Assembly: GCF_025465935.1 (NCBI RefSeq)
Contig: NZ_JANLNV010000083.1
Coordinates: 1 to 48,026 of the forward strand
Reading direction: 5' to 3'
DNA from: Pseudomonas sp. 7P_10.2_Bac1
GTDB taxonomy: Bacteria > Pseudomonadota > Gammaproteobacteria > Pseudomonadales > Pseudomonadaceae
DNA: 48,026 nt
A model generated the notes under the pieces. That model was not told where the DNA came from. It saw only the letters and a program-made list of their open reading frames with translations, and did not search any database. Shown in pieces: positions 40,462 through 48,026 of this stretch. The position numbers and the translations under genes were made by a program. How positions within the stretch are numbered: position 1 is the stretch's first letter; the number at the start of each line of letters is the position of its first letter.

Positions 40462-40528
40462 GCCTGACTGTCCATGTGGGTGTCGCCGTAACAATTATGA
40501 AGGCGCCAGTACGGCGCTTTCATCACGT

Positions 40529-43500
40529 TTACTGGACCGCCAGAAACAGTTTTTCCGCAAGCGCCAGGGTGATCTTGCTGCGGTAAATTTGAATCACATC
40601 AGTCGTTGACCCCGCCTGCGCATACAACGCCTGGGCACTCAGAAAGCGTTGTTCCTCGGTCTTCAAATGCGCGGCCGTAAAAGAAGTGAGCGGCGCATCG
40701 GTTGAGTCGTAATGAAAGTGCGCGTACCACAAGGCCTTTCCATCGCGACTGCGGATCTCATATTCCTGCATGTAATCTTTACGCGGCCCGCTGAGTGGGC
40801 GGCGCCTGCCCAACCGCACAATCTCCACCTGGTCTTGCGCCTTGAGGTAGTCGATATGCGCTGCCGTGGGTGGCAAGTCGGTAATCAGGCTGATACGCAG
40901 CCGTTTACCCTCAGTGCGCAACCGCACCGAGTTGAGCTCTAACTGGGCAATCAGTCCGTTGGCTGCGCTGATTCGACTGCGCGACAGAGGTTCTACATCT
41001 GGCCCCTGTGCCAAAAGCAGGCGCTGCATTTGCTCGGCGACCTCATCCAGGGACTGGCTTTTGAATTCGAGTATTTCCTCTATTTCCACCGGGATTTTCG
41101 ACGTCTTGGCAAACGCGCGTGCCTGTTGAATGCTGGTCTCGACCCGGTCGAGCAATTTGGCCGCGTCGGTCTCCAGCCTGACCAGGGATTTGGCATGAGA
41201 GACCGGTGCGGGATTGGCCGGCCTGACGTTTTCGATCGGCTCCCATTCGTCGCCCGTCGCTCGCCGGTATGAACTGACGGTAAGTTGGCTGAATGCATCG
41301 ACGACGTCGACAATTTCAGTCGGGTTGTCGGGGCTGGGCTCACGTACCACGCCCACCAATACTTGCTTGCCGGTGGTTTTGAAGACCTTTTGTCGAGAGG
41401 TGCCGGCTTTGGCCTTGGTCTGGGGCAGGGCCGCTTTCCAACTGGGGCCGGGCTGCGGCTCATCAGACTCGGAACTTGAGCTTTCAGACTCCCATATCAC
41501 CTTTGAAAGCTGCAGCTCGGCAAACGCCTGCAATGGTTTGACGACAGCCTTCAATGAGGGGAGGTACTCGTTGCGAAAATGCTCCGAGTTGAGCGCGATC
41601 AGGTTTTCACAGGTCGCCGTCAAGCTCTGGTAAAGCGCAATGGCTGACTCGAAAAACTCAATGTGCTCTTCGGTGATCTGCGGCTGCAGCCGCAACCTCA
41701 ACTGTGACCAACCCATGTTGACGAAGGCATCGGTGTCCAGTTGCTTGAAGGCGTGCAGCTCTTCGGCCGTGAGGTCGCTGGCCGTGCGGTTGAGCACCAG
41801 TTCCAGCAGTGTTTCCATATAAATGACGGACCAGTGACGGTCGAAAAAATGCTTGTCCTTTTTCTGGAACAGGTCTGCCAACGGCGAATCGCGCGGCAAC
41901 GGTAACTTGCTGGTTTCTTCGATACCTTCCGCTTCCATCAGTGCAATATCAAACGCTTTGCGCTCGAGCACTTCGGCTTTTTTCAGGTGTTCGATGATTT
42001 GCAGGTAAGGCCGCTGGTTACCGGTCTCCAATTGATTGATGGCAATGCCCAGCTGGATCTTGAACTGCTCACTGAACGTGGTAAGCGGCAGGTCCTTGCG
42101 TTGTTCTTCAAGGAAGTTTTGCATCTTGAAGAGTTTGAAAGTCAGCTCGACCCACAGCGCCTGCATTTTGTTGGCGAAAGCGGGTACGGGGACCAATTCG
42201 TTCATCTTTTCCAGGACGTTGATCAACGCCCGTGCACTGCTGCGCCATTGGATGAACTCTGTTTCGTAGCGCTCGAAGAACGTCGCTTCGCGCCCGCTTG
42301 GCGTGGCCAGCAGGTGTTCAGTGAGCGTCAGTACGCGATCGCGGGTCTGCTTTTCGGTCATCAGCCGTGCTTCTTCAGCGACCAATTGCATCAAGGCCTG
42401 TTTTTTTTCTTCGCGCAATTGGGCAATCCGTTTTTTTGGCCCGCCGCCCCGCAGTTTCAGGCGCAGGTCGAAATCCCACTGCCCGGCCTCATCGCTCATC
42501 AGCCAAGGCCCGAAGCGCAGAGGTCTAATGGCGTCCTGAATCACTACGCCATCATCCTGACGGCTGACGCGGTAGGTTTTTTCGAGAATGACAGCGTAGG
42601 TGTGCCCCTGAAAGTTGATCAGGCCTTTTAGCGGGGCGACTTCAATGCGTGCCCCGCCGCTGACATCCAGCGGGGTGATGAAGGTGTCCAGGGCGGCGCG
42701 CTGGCTGGGAGAAGGTCGGGACTGTGCGCTGAACCAGGAAAAGTCCAGTGTCGAATAGCTGCGGATGGCCAGGGCATCCGGATCGGGGCCTGCCTTACGG
42801 CTCAACGCGCGGGGTGTCTCGCTGGCCGGGGCCGTCTCAGGCGTTGGCTCGGCGGGCAACTTCAGCGGGGCCAACATGGGCAGGTCGTGCGGTGCCTTAA
42901 GACGCGAGTGGGCATTTTGCTCGGCATGAAAGCTCAGCCCTTCGTTGAGCAGCGCTTGCCCCAGATTGAGCAGCAGGTTGATCACACTTTCTTTGGCGGC
43001 TTGCTGGTCGCCTTCGATTCTGGCTTGCAGCGCCTCGTCGATGCTGATCAGGGTCTGGAAAATCCATGCGGCTTTTTGCAACGGGCCGTTGACGAAAAAG
43101 GTCAGGCCGTTGAACAGCATCCAGGCATAGCGCTTGAACATCAGCCAGCGCCGCTCGGAACCGGAAACGCTCTGTTTGTCCGAGAGCGTGATGAGGGCCT
43201 GAACATGGCTATCAAAGACATACGCCAGCGCGTCCCCCTTAATGATCAGATCGGCCAGTTGCGCGGGGCTGCGTGGTAGCAATGCCAGAAGCCCGGCATT
43301 GACCACGCTTTCCAGATGAGGACGTTCAAACCCGCCATCGGCGTAATAACTGCGCATCGAATCCGGTAGCCAGGCCAAGACCAGGTCCTGGAGTTCGCCG
43401 GGCTGTTTGATGGCCGTCATCAGCGCCTCGCGGTCGGCAAACTCGAGCAGCGAATCGGTGGCAAACGGACGGTACAGCACTAAAGGGCCGCTGCTCAGGT

Positions 43501-45274
43501 CTCTGGGACCCAAGACGAACATGTTATCGACGAGGTTGACTGCGGCGCCTTCATATAGGGTGAAGGCCAGTGGCCGGATGCAGTCCTGGCCATTGTTGAG
43601 CGGCACGGACGTAGCGCCCATCAGGCGGGCGACGAGTTTCCAGCCTGCCTCGGTGAACCCGCCAGTGCCGCGGATCTTATGCTCCAGGGCCAATAGCGGC
43701 AGTTGTGCCTTCAACTGAAACGTAAACAACGCTTTACGGCTGGTCACTTGCGCGACGTCATCCACCAATTTGGCCTTGAGCAGGTTGATGTACAGCGCTC
43801 CGATATCGATGTTTTCTAGCAGGTTCTTGAGGTAACTGGCGTTCAGCCATGTAGGCAAAGGCAGGTCGCTGAGTTCTTTGACCCCGATAAAGGCGGCGGG
43901 TTTACCACCTACATAGGTGAGTGAAAACTCGGCCAGCGACAGGACGTCTTCTGTCAGCCAGGCCATCTGCAGGTTCTGGATGGCAATGTCATGAATCTCG
44001 ATCCTGGCTGCGTCGACGTGTTCGTCCGGATGGTCCTGCAGCATCCGGGCATTGAGGGTTTGCACCGCGAAATCCAGCAGCGGCGGGATGTCATCGAGAA
44101 AGGTTTTGCCCAAGGCCATGTGTTGTTGCACCACTTGAGCGGCCATCAACCGACTGTAGTCGCGAAGGTCGGCAGGTGAGGCCGCGGTCAACCATGGCGG
44201 GACTTTGCTGACCAGTTGTTGAAAACCTGGGGATTCTTCAGGGCTGAAAAACTGAAACATCGCCGCTTCTTTATCCAGCGCTTGCGCCAGCCGGGAGGCG
44301 CTCCAGCGTTCTGTCCGGGCGGTCTGGCCCAGCGTCACCAGCGTGCGCAGGGTCTGGTCCAGCAGGGTTTGGGCCAAAGCCTGAAAAAAATGACCTTCGG
44401 GCTCATACAGGCTCCAGACCAACGGGCTGTCCGCCGGCAGGCCCGGTATGCGCCGTGGCAGTGATTGGGCAAAGTCTTGTAGCGAATCGAATGCCTCAAT
44501 CCCTTCGGTCAATGACCAGGCCATGACGATCAGACGCTCGCCGATGCGGCGTGTAATCAGTGCCAGGCCCGGGAATTGAATGTATTGCGGTCCTTGAGCC
44601 TGCGTGGTCTCGATGTTGATCAGGTAGGCATGCAGCGGTGTTTCAGTGGTGAGCCTCAAGCGCTCGTTTTTTTCAGCAAAGGCTGCAAGGGCGCCGAGCC
44701 CGGCAGCCTGTTCTTGGGTCAGTGCGGGTTGGCGGTTGCTGTTATTGAACGCAGCGCTCAGCCCCACCTGGAGCACGCGAACCAACCACAGCCAAGGGCT
44801 GACACCCAGGGCTGATGGGGTGCTCCAGAAGTGGGTCAATGCCTGGGCGAAGACGTCGATCACCTGCGGCGCCCACTCATTGAGCACGCCCTCAAGGGTG
44901 TCCATGCGCACACTCAAGGGCGCGGGGTTGTCGGGTTTCTGATCAACGGTCAGACGGTGCCTGTCCGCTGACAGGTTGATCGTGCGCTGATCGATAAAGC
45001 CTTGAATCAGCATCTTGGAGGGCACGATTAACTGCCAGGTGTCGATCTGATCCGCCTGCTGGGCCGGCTGAGGGTCAGTCAATGACACGCATTGGGCAAT
45101 ATGCAGTTGTGTGAAATCGGCTTGAAGTGCGGGCGAGGCTTCTAGCATGGCTTGTTTGAAGGCTGCGGCGACCGCGCCTTCAAAGGTCGGACGGGGCAGG
45201 AACTGGTCCTGGGGAAAATTGCCTATGGCGGTGAAACGAGCCAGGAAGTCCGGTGTAGATGAGAGTGTTTTCAT
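40529..45274 (-). CDS. Large protein related to dermonecrotic-toxin-like (DUF6543-type) Pseudomonas proteins
   Basis: 1581 residues from the ATG at 45274 (MKTLSSTPDFLARFTAIGNF) with GGAG five bases before; the frame to 45520 runs into the divergent neighbour. No signal peptide or known catalytic motif is seen. A hydrophobic stretch (about 706-742, RRWLMFKRYAWMLFNGLTFF, GPLQKAAWIF), a charged coiled-coil region (about 941-978), and a Ser/Glu-rich linker (about 1261-1278, SSSSESDEPQPGPSW) are visible. The tail AHFHYDSTDAPLTSF, AAHLKTEEQR resembles these toxin-like proteins. LRR and NEL ubiquitin-ligase ends found in some relatives are missing. Family by memory; function unknown. Confidence 0.6.
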   Translation of the reverse strand: MKTLSSTPDFLARFTAIGNFPQDQFLPRPTFEGAVAAAFKQAMLEASPALQADFTQLHIAQCVSLTDPQPAQQADQIDTWQLIVPSKMLIQGFIDQRTINLSADRHRLTVDQKPDNPAPLSVRMDTLEGVLNEWAPQVIDVFAQALTHFWSTPSALGVSPWLWLVRVLQVGLSAAFNNSNRQPALTQEQAAGLGALAAFAEKNERLRLTTETPLHAYLINIETTQAQGPQYIQFPGLALITRRIGERLIVMAWSLTEGIEAFDSLQDFAQSLPRRIPGLPADSPLVWSLYEPEGHFFQALAQTLLDQTLRTLVTLGQTARTERWSASRLAQALDKEAAMFQFFSPEESPGFQQLVSKVPPWLTAASPADLRDYSRLMAAQVVQQHMALGKTFLDDIPPLLDFAVQTLNARMLQDHPDEHVDAARIEIHDIAIQNLQMAWLTEDVLSLAEFSLTYVGGKPAAFIGVKELSDLPLPTWLNASYLKNLLENIDIGALYINLLKAKLVDDVAQVTSRKALFTFQLKAQLPLLALEHKIRGTGGFTEAGWKLVARLMGATSVPLNNGQDCIRPLAFTLYEGAAVNLVDNMFVLGPRDLSSGPLVLYRPFATDSLLEFADREALMTAIKQPGELQDLVLAWLPDSMRSYYADGGFERPHLESVVNAGLLALLPRSPAQLADLIIKGDALAYVFDSHVQALITLSDKQSVSGSERRWLMFKRYAWMLFNGLTFFVNGPLQKAAWIFQTLISIDEALQARIEGDQQAAKESVINLLLNLGQALLNEGLSFHAEQNAHSRLKAPHDLPMLAPLKLPAEPTPETAPASETPRALSRKAGPDPDALAIRSYSTLDFSWFSAQSRPSPSQRAALDTFITPLDVSGGARIEVAPLKGLINFQGHTYAVILEKTYRVSRQDDGVVIQDAIRPLRFGPWLMSDEAGQWDFDLRLKLRGGGPKKRIAQLREEKKQALMQLVAEEARLMTEKQTRDRVLTLTEHLLATPSGREATFFERYETEFIQWRSSARALINVLEKMNELVPVPAFANKMQALWVELTFKLFKMQNFLEEQRKDLPLTTFSEQFKIQLGIAINQLETGNQRPYLQIIEHLKKAEVLERKAFDIALMEAEGIEETSKLPLPRDSPLADLFQKKDKHFFDRHWSVIYMETLLELVLNRTASDLTAEELHAFKQLDTDAFVNMGWSQLRLRLQPQITEEHIEFFESAIALYQSLTATCENLIALNSEHFRNEYLPSLKAVVKPLQAFAELQLSKVIWESESSSSESDEPQPGPSWKAALPQTKAKAGTSRQKVFKTTGKQVLVGVVREPSPDNPTEIVDVVDAFSQLTVSSYRRATGDEWEPIENVRPANPAPVSHAKSLVRLETDAAKLLDRVETSIQQARAFAKTSKIPVEIEEILEFKSQSLDEVAEQMQRLLLAQGPDVEPLSRSRISAANGLIAQLELNSVRLRTEGKRLRISLITDLPPTAAHIDYLKAQDQVEIVRLGRRRPLSGPRKDYMQEYEIRSRDGKALWYAHFHYDSTDAPLTSFTAAHLKTEEQRFLSAQALYAQAGSTTDVIQIYRSKITLALAEKLFLAVQ

Positions 45275-45494
45275 GAATCTCCATTGCGTCAGGGAATAAA
45301 AACAGGACGCCTGCGCCGAAGGTAATCCGGTGAGGTTCGAGGCGTTGATTAGACGCAATGGGTGCGGTTCAGCAGCGGTAGATAGGTATAGGCGGCGCGT
45401 ATTGCGAAATAACCCCGTGCCCCCGGACGTCAACACGCCTAAAATGGCGGTCTTTAGGATTCCCCCCCTCCTGTCCCTCGAGGCACCATTTTCA

Positions 45495-46712
45495 ATGTCA
45501 GTGACTGCAACCTCCGCCACCTCTGCGCCGGATCACCGTGCGCAATTCTTGAACCTGCTGGAAACCGGCCTGGCGCAGAACTCGTTTATCAAGCTGGTGC
45601 TGGCCAAACATGTGGGCCCGGAAGCAGAGTTGCAGCGCATTATCATCAAGCAAGTCACGGTCAAGGATCAGCCTTGCCTGTCGTTTGTGTACCGCTACAA
45701 GACCCGCGACATCACCAAGAATTTCCCACTGGACGAGGCGGTGTCGACGATTGCCGGGTTGTTGCCGGAGGCCTTCAAGAATGCGCATTTGTTGACGCTG
45801 ACCGACGAAGTGCAGTTGGAGTACAGCAAAAAAGGCAAAAGCTCATTGTTTAAAGGCAAAAGCCAGCAGGCGCGGGAAGTGCCGTCGGCTGAGCATAACC
45901 GTGAGAAAAATCGCTTTCTGGACCTGACACGGCCTTTTTTGGCGGACCTTGGCGTCACCAACAAGCAGCAAGAGCTGATCCCGGCGATGTCGCGCAAGTG
46001 GAAGCAGATCAACAAGTTTATCGAGGTGTTTTCCCATGCCTTGAGCAGCTCGCCGCTCAAGCTCGATCAGCCGGTCAAGGTGGTGGACTTCGGTTCGGGC
46101 AAGGGTTACCTGACGTTCGCCATCCACGATTACCTGCGCCACAGCTTGCAGGCCGAGGGCCTGGTGACGGGGGTTGAGTTGCGTGAAGACATGGTCACGC
46201 TGTGCAACAACGCTGCTCAACGCCTGGAGCATCCTGGCCTGAGCTTCCAGCACGGTGATGTGCGCAGTTTTGCGCCGACGCCGATTGACGTGATGATCGC
46301 ACTGCATGCCTGTGACATTGCCACTGACTACGCGATTCACATGGGGATTCGTTCCGGGGCGGCGATCATCATGTGTTCGCCGTGCTGCCACAAGCAGATC
46401 CGCCAGCAGATCCAGAGCCCGGCATTGCTCAAGCCGATGCTGCAATACGGTTTGCACCTGGGCCAGCAGGCCGAAATGGTCACCGACAGCCTGCGTGCGT
46501 TGTTCCTCGAAGCCTGCGGCTATGAAACCAAGGTGTTTGAGTTCATCTCGCTGGAACACACCAACAAAAACAAAATGATCCTCGCGGTCAAACGTGCCGA
46601 GCCGCAAGACCCGGCGCAATTGTTGGTGAAAATTCAGGAACTCAAGACGTTCTACAACATCCAGGAACACTGCCTCGAAACCCTGCTTGAGGCCGATGGC
46701 TTGTTGAAGTAA
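45495..46712 (+). CDS. SAM-dependent methyltransferase (Methyltransf_32-like)
   Basis: 405 residues from the ATG at 45495 (MSVTATSATSAPDHRAQFLN). An N-terminal domain of about 180 residues precedes a Rossmann methyltransferase with motif I VVDFGSGKGYLTFA (196-209), GVELRED (226-232), HACD (271-274) and SPCCHK (295-300). The arrangement DFGSGKG plus HACD plus SPCCHK is that of the Methyltransf_32 family, also found in eukaryotic METTL25-like proteins. The substrate, probably RNA or protein, is unknown. The frame extends upstream to 45330 into the divergent promoter region and is rejected. Confidence 0.8.
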   Translation: MSVTATSATSAPDHRAQFLNLLETGLAQNSFIKLVLAKHVGPEAELQRIIIKQVTVKDQPCLSFVYRYKTRDITKNFPLDEAVSTIAGLLPEAFKNAHLLTLTDEVQLEYSKKGKSSLFKGKSQQAREVPSAEHNREKNRFLDLTRPFLADLGVTNKQQELIPAMSRKWKQINKFIEVFSHALSSSPLKLDQPVKVVDFGSGKGYLTFAIHDYLRHSLQAEGLVTGVELREDMVTLCNNAAQRLEHPGLSFQHGDVRSFAPTPIDVMIALHACDIATDYAIHMGIRSGAAIIMCSPCCHKQIRQQIQSPALLKPMLQYGLHLGQQAEMVTDSLRALFLEACGYETKVFEFISLEHTNKNKMILAVKRAEPQDPAQLLVKIQELKTFYNIQEHCLETLLEADGLLK

Positions 46713-46829
46713 GCGTGCAGCAAGCGCTCGGTCGGGTACGTAGTAGTTGGCTATTACCCACGTGGGCGCTTAGGGGTTACCTTGGCTACTCTTATTGGCC
46801 CAAGGTCTTACCTATAAGGAGCACGCACC

Positions 46830-47411
46830 ATGGCAGCAAAGAAAATTCTGATTCTGGCTGGCGATTACGTCGAAGACTACGAAGTCATGGTGCCGTTTCA
46901 GGCGCTGTTGATGGTCGGACACCAGGTGCATGCCGTGTGCCCTGGTAAAACCGCTGGCCAGACTGTTCGCACTGCGATCCATGATTTCGAGGGCGACCAG
47001 ACCTACAGCGAAAAGCCCGGGCATCTGTTTGCCCTTAACTTTGATTTCGACAAGGTCAAGGCTAGCGCGTATGACGCGCTGGTGATCCCGGGTGGTCGTG
47101 CGCCGGAATACCTTCGCTTGAACGAAAAGGTTCTGGAGCTGGTGCGTGATTTCGACAAGGCGGGCAAACCGATTGCCGCGGTCTGCCACGGCGCGCAACT
47201 GCTGGCAGCAGCGGGCACCCTCAAAGACCGTGAATGCAGCGCCTACCCGGCCTGTGCACCTGAAGTGCGCCTGGCGGGGGGGACTTATATTGATATCGAT
47301 GTGACCAAGGCACACGTGCAGGGCAACCTGGCCACGGCGCCGGCGTGGCCTGCGCATCCCACTTGGTTGGCGGCGTTCCTTGCGTTGCTGGGTACCCGGA
47401 TCACTTTGTAA
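46830..47411 (+). CDS. DJ-1/PfpI family protein
   Basis: 193 residues with a strong AAGGAG. The class I amidotransferase-like fold has the nucleophile elbow AAVCHGAQ (Cys119) and the acidic partner E15 in GDYVEDYEVM; GGRAPEY follows the PGG turn. Members act as glyoxalase III-like deglycases, chaperones or proteases, so a precise role cannot be given. It is followed 15 bp on by the RHH gene, so the two may be co-transcribed. Confidence 0.86.
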   Translation: MAAKKILILAGDYVEDYEVMVPFQALLMVGHQVHAVCPGKTAGQTVRTAIHDFEGDQTYSEKPGHLFALNFDFDKVKASAYDALVIPGGRAPEYLRLNEKVLELVRDFDKAGKPIAAVCHGAQLLAAAGTLKDRECSAYPACAPEVRLAGGTYIDIDVTKAHVQGNLATAPAWPAHPTWLAAFLALLGTRITL

Positions 47412-47426
47412 GCAGAGGGCGTGACC

Positions 47427-47738
47427 ATGTGTGAGCTTTATGTAAAAGCTGATCCGATCTTGTATGAATCGCGCTCGCGCTCATTGCGTATCTGCGGCGT
47501 GGTCACCACCTTGCGCCTGGAAAATCAGTTCTGGGACATCCTCAGCGAGATCGCAGAAGCAGACGGCCTGACCACCAACCAGTTGGTGGCCAAGTTGTAT
47601 GAAGAAGTGATGGATTACCGCGGTGAAGTGGTCAATTTCGCCTCGTTCCTGCGAGTCAGTTGCACGCGCTATTTGAGCCAGCGCCGGGTGCAAGCCCCAG
47701 AGTTGACAGTGGTGCCACGCAGTACCGGGCACGCGTAG
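47427..47738 (+). CDS. Ribbon-helix-helix domain protein (RHH_4-like)
   Basis: 103 residues from the ATG at 47427 with GAGG eight bases before; the in-frame GTG at 47421 is too close to it. The sequence ESRSRSLRICGVVTTLRLEN, FWDILSEIAEADGLTTNQLV and SFLRVSCTRYL suits the RHH_4 family of short DNA-binding proteins. It lies just after the DJ-1 gene. The target is unknown. Confidence 0.78.
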   Translation: MCELYVKADPILYESRSRSLRICGVVTTLRLENQFWDILSEIAEADGLTTNQLVAKLYEEVMDYRGEVVNFASFLRVSCTRYLSQRRVQAPELTVVPRSTGHA

Positions 47739-47747
47739 GACCTGCGC

Positions 47748-47827
47748 GTCCGGAACACCGAGGTGGATGGTTTTACGACTGCTGCGCAGCCGGACCTAGC
47801 CACGCAAAGCTCGACAACGACTATAGG
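47748..47827. repeat. Diverged partial copy of the 117-bp element
   Basis: Matches the right part of the 30775-31163 units: ACCGAGG, TTTTACGACTGCTGCGCAGC, CGGAC.TAGCC, and ends CTATAGG where the units end CTACAGG. It is followed by a separate REP-like pair. Confidence 0.75.
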
Positions 47828-47843
47828 TTGGCGTGCACACGAG

Positions 47844-47907
47844 GTTGTAGCGAGCTTGTCTCGCGATCTTTCAAGATCAAAAGATCGCGAGGCAAGCTCG
47901 CTCCTAC
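47844..47907. repeat. REP-like inverted pair
   Basis: GTTGTAGCGAGCTTGTCTCG leads to GCGATCTTTCAAGATC and back as AAGATCGCGAGGCAAGCTCGCTCCTAC, same family as 9044-9108 and 38025-38093. Confidence 0.82.
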
Positions 47908-47992
47908 CGTTTCTGTTGACAGTGCTCGGTGCGGCGTTGCTGGGTATCTTGTTGCCATCGACGAAAAAGATTTAAGGCCCCTCTAAACCTCT

Positions 47993-48026
47993 GTAGTAGC
48001 GAGCTTGTCTCGCGATCTTTCAAGAT
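47993..48026. repeat. REP-like element cut by the window end
   Basis: GTAGTAGCGAGCTTGTCTCG and GCGATCTTTCAAGAT match the start of the 47844 pair; the inverted half would lie beyond the window. Confidence 0.7.

Noticed and set aside
45275..45520. Extension of the large toxin-like protein
   Set aside because: Overlaps the divergent methyltransferase start region; GGAG before 45274 supports the shorter form.

Overview
The window looks like a chromosomal segment of a fluorescens-group Pseudomonas. The support is high GC, Pseudomonas-type flagellar and chemotaxis genes in familiar order, a MuxABC-OpmB type RND operon, and many intergenic palindromes of the 'GAGCGAGCTTGCCTCGCGA' and 'GGGAGCGGGCTTGCTCGCGA' kinds seen throughout that group. 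No rRNA, tRNA, CRISPR array, transposase or prophage gene was seen.

Layout. 1-9002: a four-gene tripartite efflux operon (adaptor, two RND pumps, outer-membrane lipoprotein), preceded by an 11-bp-phased direct repeat typical of OmpR-class regulators. 9216-10330 (minus): cbtB-cbtA cobalt transport genes behind a recognisable cobalamin riboswitch. 10468-15957: an acid-sugar catabolic cluster (SDR dehydrogenase, FAH-type hydrolase, L-fuconate dehydratase, MFS transporter, all minus) with a divergent GntR/FadR-type regulator; the shared intergenic region carries two near-identical palindromic operators and one degenerate copy. 15951-17857: a small Hpt-like protein and an MFS transporter. 17978-25651: flagellar and chemotaxis block, flgZ-flgN-flgM (minus, FliA promoter), flgA (minus, sigma-54 box), cheV-cheR (plus) and flgBCDE (plus, sigma-54 promoter). 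flgF does not follow flgE; instead come a glycosyltransferase and a codB-pucR-codA cytosine operon (minus). 30545-31271 is a gene-free stretch with three tandem copies of a 117-bp element at an exact 136-bp period. 31272-34145: nrdA (minus), with candidate NrdR boxes and a DnaA box far upstream and no nrdB in the window. 34842-39505: periplasmic beta-glucosidase bglX (minus), then lemA and two TPM-domain genes (plus). 39745-45274: a low-GC Ig-like protein convergent with a 1581-residue protein that resembles dermonecrotic-toxin-like (DUF6543-type) Pseudomonas proteins. 45495-47738: a SAM methyltransferase, a DJ-1/PfpI protein and a ribbon-helix-helix protein, followed by more repeats to the window end.

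How the genes work together. The fuconate enzymes would convert L-fuconate via 2-keto-3-deoxy-L-fuconate and its 4-oxo product to pyruvate and L-lactate, with the MFS protein as importer and the GntR protein as local repressor. The flagellar block shows the expected sigma hierarchy: sigma-54 for rod/hook genes and FliA for flgM-flgN-flgZ, which joins anti-sigma factor, chaperone and c-di-GMP brake. The cod genes form a self-contained cytosine uptake and deamination unit with the regulator inside the operon.

The least explained parts are the 136-bp tandem array, the large toxin-like protein with its low-GC neighbour, the apparently leaderless flgA promoter, the small Hpt-like protein and the nrdA gene without nrdB. 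All calls rest on reading the sequence and on family knowledge; no database search was possible.
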